Assembly: GCF_010093535.1 (NCBI RefSeq)
Contig: NW_022985166.1
Location: 1,960,156 to 2,024,155 of the forward strand
DNA from: Lindgomyces ingoldianus
Taxonomy: Eukaryota > Ascomycota > Dothideomycetes > Pleosporales > Lindgomycetaceae
Length of the DNA: 64,000 nt
Direction: 5' to 3'
Shown here: positions 56,605 through 64,000 of the stretch, piece after piece
How positions within the stretch are numbered: position 1 is the stretch's first letter
How the letters are laid out: the number at the start of each line of letters is the position of its first letter
Notes under the pieces: generated by a model
Database searches by the model: none
Told to the model about the DNA's origin: nothing
What the model saw: only the letters and a program-made list of their open reading frames with translations
Position numbers and translations under genes: made by a program

Positions 56605-57753
56605 AGGAGGACCGTGCCAGGGAAGGCTGGAGGCTTAGTGAGATAGGGTGTGAAAGGGTGATTGTCTTTGTTTGCGTTTTTGTTTGTGGTTTCTATTGCG
56701 TATTCAATACTTGTAGAAAGCAATTGGCTGTTTAGCTGTTTCCCCATCTCGAGTTTCATTCAGGTACAATCCTTGAGTGGCGTTAACTATAAGGAAGTCA
56801 TGCTTATTCATTGCTCACTCATTGCCTGACGAATAATGGGATAGTATCGCTCGCTAGCGTAATGACGTAACGGCACCGCTCCACTCTTCCGATGCATTTC
56901 AATTCCCTTTGGATGATACTAACCCGCCCATCGCCAGTCACTGTCACCCAGTTTCTCTCTGGTCGCATTTGTGAATCATGGAGCATCCGCTATCTTTTCC
57001 GGTTCAGGACTTAGCCAAGAAGGAGGTGAAATTGCCGTTATATCCAGAGCGTCCTTTCGACTGGTGGAGCAATCGTTGCTAGGGCTAAAGGCTCATCTTG
57101 AGCTTCCCCACGAACGTCTTCCCAATCAATTAGGACCTGTGGAATATAGACCCATCAGTCTTTTCGCTGTTCGGAAGCTTCCCTCAGGCGCTCAAACATC
57201 AACTGGTCCTTTTCAACATTTTTTGAAGACTCAAGGCACCCTTTCGTGACCGTAGCCCTCCTCGTTCGCCCATTGAACAATCATGAAAGAAGAAGAAGAC
57301 AAGATATTAAGAGCAGAGGCTAACGCAGATCTGCGGAGATACTCACAATGGGATGCAAACAAGGAGTTCAGACGGTAGTACCATGAGAAACAGAATAACG
57401 ACCCTTCGTTTGAGGAAACAACCGTCTAAAATGTAGCTTAACCTACCCCTTCGCATCCGACCACGGGGGCCTGAAAAGAAAGTGGCGGAAGCTTCCACGT
57501 CACGGCAAGCAGCTCTTTGTCAGCATCGTCCGTTCCGTCCGTCTTTGCTTCGTCGTCGTCGGCACGTGATCCAACATTACAGGAAATCTAAACACAATCC
57601 CAAAACCTTGGTAGAAACAGGCGAGACATAACGAGCACAGTATCGGGACCGTTATACCGCCGCCCCACCGAACGCAACCCCGAAGCCATCCAATGCATTG
57701 AAACCCATCGCTCGCAGCACTTCGTTACAGTTGGTGCTGCTGTCTCCAAGCGC
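56605..57753. other. Intergenic, no gene recognised
   Basis: 3' flank of the But2-type gene and about 1 kb with only short frames. Confidence 0.45.
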
Positions 57754-58170
57754 ATGACCGTCAAGTCCCAGAAGCTTCTCTCGCCCCTTGGAGCTAGTAA
57801 CCCATATCCTCCCCCGCTCCCGGAGAAGGAGGATCATGTGGTGGAATACGATGGCGTGGGTGATCTACTGCATGCACAGAGTTGGCCCACGAACAAGAAG
57901 CTATATGGTGCGATTCTTGCATTTGATGCGCTGAGCGTGACCATGGGCAGCAGTATATTTAGCTCGGCTCTGGTCGATGTGCCCAGTCAGTATCATGTAC
58001 TGAGAGAAATGGGGACTCTGGGGACCATTTTGCTTGTTTTTGGATATGCGTTTAGGCCCTTGGTCGGCTTCTCATGCCCTGTCGTCGAGTTGAAGTAGCT
58101 CATCTCCTCTCCTTTAGGTCAGGCCCCCCTTTTTCCGAACTCTACGAGAGCAAATCTCGCAGAGCGCCAA
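57754..58170 (+). pseudogene. Truncated MFS transporter copy
   Basis: The frame 57754-58098 encodes a polar N-tail followed by KLYGAILAFDALSVTMGSSI and GTLGTILLVFGYAFRPLVG, the first two helices of a DHA1 multidrug transporter. After an intron-like gap, GPPFSELYESKSRRAP (about 58122-58169) would be the motif A region (normally close to GPLSELYGR). Nothing resembling helices 3-12 follows. It is therefore a 5' fragment of a ~500-residue gene, and the damaged motif A supports loss of function. It is not a copy of the MFS genes elsewhere in the window as far as can be judged by eye. Confidence 0.65.
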
Positions 58171-58915
58171 GACCTTGGTTGATTTTTGCATATGCTAAAT
58201 CGCTCAAGATAGGCGCAAAGATGAGGAGGCTGGGAGAGGAAGGGATGGAAAGTGGTGGTAGCGGGAGGGGAGATGGGAGTAAAAATATAGGGAAAGAGGA
58301 GTAGAGGAGAACGGGGGGTACGGAGTAGTAGGTGGGGAGCGAGGATTTAAGCGAAGATGGCGGTCTTGGTAATGGATGGTGAGAGAAAAGGTCGCTTGCC
58401 GGCTTAAGGGCTTAGCAAACCATGAAGTCGCAATTGCTGTCCTTGGATTCAATATAGGCATTTGCATGTAAATCTCATCTAAGATTGATTCAAATTGGGT
58501 AACCTGTTGTTCTTCCAACGTACCAGTCCATCGGAGTACCCCACCAGCCAGTTTTATTCCTTATTGGATTCCAAATCACGGGCCACAACGTTCACACTTA
58601 GCGGAACTCCGCAACTCAAGTCTTCTTACTCATCATTCTTTTAATCCTTCCAATCAAATTCCCGAAAATTTCTGTAATCAAGAGGAAACTGATTACAAGT
58701 GTCTAATCTATTGGTTGTGTAGACGCTGCTTTGTAATTTGTCTGTGGGGAGATGCTTGGTAATCCAATTTTGATATTTCGAGGCACGCCAAGATGGGTAT
58801 GTTCCCATTGAAACAGCGCAGAATGGATGTTACGATTCTCCATTGGGGCGCAGGCATATTCTTGAGAGAGATAGTGGATAATGTGTATCGGGGTGTACGT
58901 ATCATCACATATAGG
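58171..58915. other. Intergenic, no gene recognised
   Basis: Nothing supported. Low-complexity purine-rich DNA near 58210-58330. Confidence 0.45.
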
Positions 58916-58923
58916 TATAAAAG
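58916..58923 (+). promoter_or_regulatory. TATA box of the oxidoreductase gene
   Basis: TATAAAAG lies 146 bases before the ATG at 59062. Confidence 0.55.
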
Positions 58924-58988
58924 TGACTCTCTTCCTCCTTTAGCTTGTATGATACTGGTACCTTCTGGCTCCATACTTCTTACTGCTC

Positions 58989-59017
58989 CTCTCACTCTCA
59001 CTCTCACTCTCACTCTC
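58989..59017 (+). repeat. CTCTCA microsatellite in 5' leader
   Basis: Nearly five copies of CTCTCA form a pyrimidine tract in the presumed 5' UTR of the oxidoreductase gene, 45 bases before its ATG. Confidence 0.8.
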
Positions 59018-59061
59018 TTTCTCTTCATTAAATCCAGACCGGCCACGCCGCTTGACCAACC

Positions 59062-60558
59062 ATGCCATCAGCATCAGCATCTGAATACCAAATCCACGGC
59101 CAAACCCGATTCCCCTGGACAGACCTCGCTGCGCTCCAGAACCTGCGTCTCAACACCTCCGTCCCCAAACCGGACAAAACCCAGATTCCCCCTGGTCATG
59201 TATTAGTCCGGATCCGTGCCGCAGCCCTCAATGCAAGGGATATGATGGTTATTGCGCATGATCCTATCTACCCCGGTCCGCATGTGCCTGATTTGGTTCC
59301 GGGTGCGGATGGCGCTGGGGAGGTGGAGGAGGTGGGAGAGGGGAGCAGGTGGAAGATTGGAGAGAGGGTGGTGATTAGTGCGAATCGGTGGATGCGGTGG
59401 GAATATGATGGGGGGCTGGGGCCGTTGGCGAGTGTGGAGGAGGTTGCGACGAAGGGTGCGGGGGGTGAGCAGGGAACGCTGAGGGAGTATGGGGTTTTGG
59501 TAAGTTGAACATTTCGTTTGTGGTTAAGGGATGTGTTGACAGCCAGACGGGCTATCATACATGCCTTGCACGTCCTCTCCTCTCCTCTCTTCTCCCCCTC
59601 TCGTCGAAATTCCTCCCCTCTCATTGAGCAGACTTAGGTCTGCACATTCTTCTGCATGGTTTGATCTAGATCCCATAAAACCGGCCCGGCACAGCCTAGT
59701 GTTAATATATCTCACCCCCAAATCGCACTATTTGCCAATATACTAATCTGTCCTCTTAGCCAGACAACGAGCTCATTCTCGCACCACCCCATTTGACATT
59801 CGAGGAACTCGCCGCTATGCCCGCATGTGGTGCCACAGCCATGCACGCCCTGTTCTGCGGCCCCAAGAAGCTGAAACCGGGACAGACGGTGCTAGCTATG
59901 GGGACGGGTGGGGTTAGCTGCTTCGTTATCCAGGTACTTCGCATATTTCGTCTCCTTCTCCCTGCTTTGAATCTCGCAGTACATCTGGGCTAGTTCCAGT
60001 CCATAGACTCCAGGCATTCCACGGTGAAAGATTTTTTTTTTAACCCGCTGAGTCCAACAGCTTGCCCACGCTATTGGCGCAACCGTCATCGCGACATCCT
60101 CAACCGATGCCAAACTCGGCAAGGCCATAGAAATGGGCGCAGCGTATACGGTCAACTACACCACTTCTCCTTCCTGGTCTACCGAAGTCCTGCGCCTTAC
60201 ACACGGCCTCGGTGTCGATCTCGTTGTCGACATCGGCGGCGCAACCACTCTCCAGGAATCGGTGAAAGCAGTGAAACGCGGTGGCCAAGTTTCGTTGGTG
60301 GGCTTTTTGGGCGGAAGTACGAAGGCGGATTTAGCGGATTTGGTAGCGGATGTGATTTTTGGTGGGAAGACGTTGTATGGGGTGTTTAATTTTACAGCGG
60401 AGATGACGGAGAGGGCGGTGCGGATGGTGGGGGAGAAGGAGATCAGGCCTGTGGTGGAGGTGTTTGAATGGGAGCAAGCAAGGGAGGCTTTTGAGATGCT
60501 GAGCAAGCAGGTTGCGGTTGGGAAGATTGTTGTTAAGGTTGGGAAGGAGGAATATTAG
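59062..60558 (+). CDS. Quinone oxidoreductase / alcohol dehydrogenase-like (MDR family), three exons
   Basis: Exons are 59062-59499, 59760-59933 and 60061-60558, giving 369 residues. Donors are GTAAGT and GTACTT; acceptors are TCTTAG and CAACAG. Intron 1 is long for this window (260 bp). The protein is a medium-chain NAD(P)H-dependent oxidoreductase. The GroES-like domain (about 25-150) has VLVRIRAAALNARDMMVI, PDLVPGADGAGEVEEVG and WKIGERVVIS. The Rossmann nucleotide-binding site is VLAMGTGGVSCFVIQLAHAI, interrupted by intron 2 after Gln. GVDLVVDIGGATTLQESVKA and GGQVSLVGFL follow as expected. The usual Cys ligands for catalytic and structural zinc are absent, placing it with zinc-independent quinone reductases. 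Substrate unknown; cytosolic. Confidence 0.9.
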
Positions 60559-61147
60559 GGAGTAGGGGATGGCAGCGTGGTTGAGGCGGTATCGGGGTGG
60601 CCTGTTGTTAAATCCCCCTCCCTCAATATGAAAATCCAAGGAAAATTGTCGAATATTGATGCTCCCTCATTGCTCAATCTACTTTCTCTGCCATGGGGGG
60701 GTTAAGTCTAGTTCGGACATGTAGGTCAGAGAAGTCGGCATTTGATCTTTGAATCGACTAGCCGAAGCCAATGCGTTGCGAACACGCCTGGACAATCAGA
60801 CCCAGCAATAGTGCAATAGGAATGTTGATGCTGGAGGAGCATGGGGAAGAACAGGGAGCGGGGTACAGCTAGTCAGCAGAAGACACGTGACTCAACTCCA
60901 GTTGCTCTGGTCACTAAACCAAGCAGAGAAGACGGGCCGGTGAGATCTGTTCGCTTGGCTTGATCTGAGAATAGAGCATGCGGAGAGGGTGGAGGAAAAC
61001 ACGAGGGAAGAGGAAGATATAATATGGATGGTCCATTTGTATGTTTAGATAGGGATTCCTCGTACCATTCTTAACGTGTGGCAAAAAGGAACCCCAACCC
61101 AAAGAGTAAGGTCCTTGGTTCAAGTTCCAGATCTAAACATATTCATC
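60559..61147. other. Intergenic between convergent genes
   Basis: 3' flanks of the oxidoreductase (+) and the GH16 gene (-). Nothing else seen. Confidence 0.5.
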
Positions 61148-62311
61148 TCACATCGTCTTTCCCTCCGGCGCCTCCCTCCAAGCCCTCTCAAAGCCGTCCC
61201 ACCCGCCATCCGGCTCCTGACACATCGCCAGCCCCGCAATCACAAAATCATACACCCCTTCCCTGGGCAACTTCCCCTGACATACATTCCCCCCCATCGC
61301 CACATTCACCAAAATCCTAAACTCTTCCATCCTCCTCGCGCCTAGCGGAATACACCCCCGCATCACAGGTTTACCATCAATATACCACATCAGCCTCCCT
61401 CTCCACCCGGGCACACCTTCCTCCTCCATCCACGCGAATCCAAAAGTGTGCCGACTAGATGCCATGGACGGGATATGTGTTTCAATGACGCGGTGTTTGT
61501 TCCAATCCTCGCCGTTATACTGCCCCCAATGCAGACAAGAATGGTTCACGCAATCGCCATTCCATGACTCGAAAATATCAACCTCCCCATCTTCCGGCCA
61601 TTTAAACGGATCCTTTGGGAGCAGCCAGAATGCTGGCCATATTCCCTCTGCACACGGCGCGCTAACTATACTGACGCTCAGGTAACCCCGCGCGCGCGAG
61701 AGCGTTTGGTGCGAAGTCAGGCGCGCGGATGTGTATTGTCCGTTTTGCGATATCGCGCGCACGACGAGGCGACCGTCGGGAGTGTGGAAGGAGTTTGAGG
61801 GAGATGAGACGTAGTTTTGCGATTCGTTGTTGCCCCAGCCGTGGGCACCGAGTTCATGCGTGAAATTTTGGGTTACTGGAATGGAGGGGGAGAAGGTGGG
61901 TTGCCAATATATGATCCTGTTCTTGTCCCCATTCTCGGTTGTGCTTGTGGGGGTCGGGACCGGGCGTGCGCTAGGTTTGCTGTGTTGCGGGATTGGCGGC
62001 GCGGAGAAGCTAGAGGGGACTTGTGAAGGTGGTGGACCCCACTGACCTGGTGGAGGCCCGTACTGGGGATTCTGGTGTTGGTACAGAGGGTTGGGGTTTG
62101 GTGAATAGGGGTTTGGGTGTTGATTCGGCGGTGGCTGTTGGTTGTACGGTGATTGTGGATATGGTTGTGGGGGATAGGGACTGGCGGGATACGGTGGTTG
62201 CTGTTGCTGCTGGCTAGGATACCCTTGGCTGGGGTGTGAGGAGTGCGACGAGCTGTATTCTTTGACTTTTGCTTTGCCCTTCTCGAAGAGCTTGTTCAGG
62301 GAGCTGGACAT
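61148..62311 (-). CDS. GH16-type glucanase-like protein without signal peptide
   Basis: This intronless frame of 387 residues is related to glycoside hydrolase family 16, which cleaves beta-1,3/1,4-glucans with retention. Residues 1-20 are a basic amphipathic helix (LNKLFEKGKAKVKEYS). Residues 21-120 are Pro/Gln/Tyr-rich (repeats like PYPQSPYNQQP). The catalytic domain is about 130-387. The active-site motif GEVDIFESW gives Glu243, Asp245 and Glu248, the nucleophile, helper and acid/base arrangement of the family. HTFGFAWMEE and RGRLMWYIDGKPV follow, as expected. No signal peptide or GPI signal is visible, unlike most fungal GH16 enzymes. The N-terminus instead resembles intracellular low-complexity proteins. 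It may act inside the cell or be exported unconventionally. Confidence 0.87.
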   Translation of the reverse strand: MSSSLNKLFEKGKAKVKEYSSSHSSHPSQGYPSQQQQQPPYPASPYPPQPYPQSPYNQQPPPNQHPNPYSPNPNPLYQHQNPQYGPPPGQWGPPPSQVPSSFSAPPIPQHSKPSARPVPTPTSTTENGDKNRIIYWQPTFSPSIPVTQNFTHELGAHGWGNNESQNYVSSPSNSFHTPDGRLVVRAISQNGQYTSARLTSHQTLSRARGYLSVSIVSAPCAEGIWPAFWLLPKDPFKWPEDGEVDIFESWNGDCVNHSCLHWGQYNGEDWNKHRVIETHIPSMASSRHTFGFAWMEEEGVPGWRGRLMWYIDGKPVMRGCIPLGARRMEEFRILVNVAMGGNVCQGKLPREGVYDFVIAGLAMCQEPDGGWDGFERAWREAPEGKTM

Positions 62312-63144
62312 CGTGGATGAGTGGGGGTGGGAGGCAATGAAGGTCGTGAGGACTCGTTGAGTCTGAGATGTGGCAGCGGGCAGCTTAGCTTCAATGCGAC
62401 TCGGGATTCTTCATCCTTACCAGCATCTCAACATTTCTACCCTGCCCAGGCTTCTCCGTGAGCAATATATTATCTAACACTTATTCGGAAACTATCATGC
62501 ATTGCGACTCCCTGGTACGGATCCGTACTTCGTATTTGATATGCATTAACCACATCTCAAGAGATGCGGCTCATGTGCTATAATATGCGCACTCATGCTC
62601 CAAGACGCGCATCTCGAGCCGTCCACCAAAACAGGATTCTCGAATCATCCCCCAGCTGATCCATCCAAGAATCACTACGTCATTCCCGTGCCGCCTCTTA
62701 TTCACCCAATCACCCATCACCACGCACCTTCCCCGGACATGGGATCTTTGACAGGAAACACAATAGGCAGTGATGACAGGGCGGAGGAAAGGCGGAAGAA
62801 ACAAGCTCCAAAGCCCACAACAATCACTGATGAGGTAGTTTGTGCATCATCAGCCACCGGTTCCTGCTTGGGGAAGGGGGAAGGGTATAAGAACAGCTAA
62901 GAGTCGCAGCCACACACCTGACTCCCGTTCTCAATTCCTCGGACAGACAGACGCACACGGTGAATACGAATCTTACATACGTACTTCAGCTTTACCTTTC
63001 CCTACCACCTACATACCTCCTCACACATCAACCCTTTATTCCAACAACCGCCCCAACTCTCCAAATCACCCACCACACACCACACACTTCTCCCACCACC
63101 AACCCCGCACCACATACGAGCAATTCACCCCCTCTACTGCCACT
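62312..63144. other. Divergent promoter region
   Basis: Shared upstream region of the GH16 gene (-) and the small membrane protein (+). A TATAAG at 62886-62891 and a long CA/CT-rich leader (62950-63140) precede the latter. Frames here are probably untranslated leader. Confidence 0.45.
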
Positions 63145-63516
63145 ATGTCCTCCATTATCTCCTCTCTCTCTGACCTTTTCCAATCCATCTTCGCGGTCAT
63201 TTACTCCATCTTTGCCACCGCTGGCCACCTCGTCGAACGCACGTTCGCTCTGATCCTGAACACCTTTGCAGGCGTCTTCAACATGGTTATCGAGTTTTTC
63301 AAAGGATTGGTTGAGTTGGCTGGGGGTGTTGTCGGATTTGTTTTTGGCAAGTCTACACATATTTCCTGGTGAGGATTTCGGTTACAAACACTAACAAGCG
63401 GTTTTACAGGCAATATGCTCATCCTTGGTGCCATTGCAGCTGCGTTCTTCGGCTACTTGCAGTACCAGCGCAGTCAGGGACGCACCGTAATGGTTGGGGA
63501 TAAGAAGTTGAACTAG
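63145..63516 (+). CDS. Small conserved two-helix membrane protein with GC-AG intron
   Basis: Exons are 63145-63346 and 63410-63516, giving 102 residues. The intron (63347-63409) starts GCAAGT, with a CTAAC branch-like site and TTACAG acceptor; GC-AG is the only choice that restores the frame (GFVFG then NMLILGA). The protein is almost entirely hydrophobic or amphipathic. Residues 1-70 contain MSSIISSLSDLFQSIFAVIY and further Phe/Val-rich helices. Residues 70-85 (MLILGAIAAAFFGYL) form a last membrane helix, followed by a short polar tail ending VGDKKLN. It resembles an uncharacterised small protein found widely in Pezizomycotina, from memory. Location is probably the ER or another internal membrane. 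The start is the first ATG of the hydrophobic unit; upstream in-frame codons look like leader. Confidence 0.8.
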
Positions 63517-64000
63517 CTGCGGTAAACGACACGCACGGCTTCGGATAGGAACCGCTAGCCAGGGAACTATTGGAGAGGACAGCAACGACCGAGCCGATGC
63601 ACTGACGACACCGGGCGGACGAATAGATAGTATGGTGATTGGGTTTTCAGACAACTGCAAATTGGTGGGACGGAGGAGACGGATGATACACATACATGAT
63701 ACCCTGAGCTACTTCACGGTGGGTGGGTGAAAAGGAAGGAGTTTGGTAGTTTTCCTACGGCCCTACTAGTAATTCAATGATACGGATGATACAGTCTGGC
63801 GATGCTTTTTAGGGAATTTCTAGAACAGCAACTTATCCTTACAACACCAACCCTAACCCAAATGACTGACCTACTCGAAGACAACGGATTCCTTCGCTTA
63901 ACATCCATCACTGACACTGCCAATAATCTGCCAACACATTAGCCCGTATTCTATTCCATTCACCCTCTTCTTCTCTTTCATTGCCACTACTACTCACCCC
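63517..64000. other. Intergenic to window end
   Basis: 3' flank of the small membrane protein gene. The final 150 bases are pyrimidine-rich and may be the leader of a gene beyond the window. Confidence 0.4.

Noticed and set aside
61105..61135. Possible B-box-like GGTTCAAGTTCC of a tRNA gene
   Set aside because: There is one base too many for the consensus, and no A box or cloverleaf surrounds it.

Overview
The window is nuclear DNA of a filamentous ascomycete (Pezizomycotina). Genes are split by short introns of about 45-260 bp with GT-AG, and in two places apparent GC-AG, borders. Most intergenic DNA has balanced composition, broken by AT-rich, transition-damaged patches. Gene families are typical of the group: NACHT-ankyrin proteins, DHA1/DHA2/ACS-type MFS transporters, Pth11-like seven-helix membrane proteins, small cysteine-rich secreted proteins and But2-type secreted proteins. 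A Leotiomycetes (Helotiales-like) host is my best guess, from general resemblance only.

Layout. 1-5 kb: AT-rich DNA and a broken NACHT-ankyrin (NLR-like) gene, then a 74-residue cysteine-rich secreted protein. 6-13.6 kb: a conserved block with an unknown Gln/Pro-rich protein (-), an OTU deubiquitinase (+), a TPMT-type methyltransferase (-, two exons) and a DHA1 transporter (+). 13.6-25 kb: gene-poor DNA with relics, a six-exon DHA1 transporter (-), a MYND-like relic, and a five-exon secreted protein built from four six-cysteine modules. 25-40 kb: a DHA2 transporter (+), an unknown repeat/coiled-coil protein (-), an unknown protein (-), two single-pass membrane proteins (-) and an ACS-type transporter (+). 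40-50 kb: a damaged precursor with KREA-flanked 69-bp repeats (-), an NmrA-like pseudogene (-), a Pth11-like protein (-) and a dead Tc1/mariner element. 53-64 kb: a second Pth11-like protein (+), a But2-type secreted protein with His/Cys repeats (+), a truncated MFS copy, a quinone oxidoreductase-like protein (+), a cytoplasmic-looking GH16 protein (-) and a small conserved membrane protein with a GC-AG intron (+).

Taken together, this is an accessory-leaning region: efflux and uptake transporters, surface-sensing receptors and secreted cysteine-rich proteins sit among relics whose damage (TGG to TGA, CAG to TAG, CGA to TGA, GAA to AAA) resembles repeat-induced point mutation. No biosynthetic cluster, CRISPR array, rRNA or convincing tRNA was seen. 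The two most unusual loci are the exon-per-half-module secreted protein at 21646-22538 and the Kex2-like repeat precursor at 40496-40997. Exon borders were worked out by hand from splice signals, reading frame and family resemblance; no database search was run.
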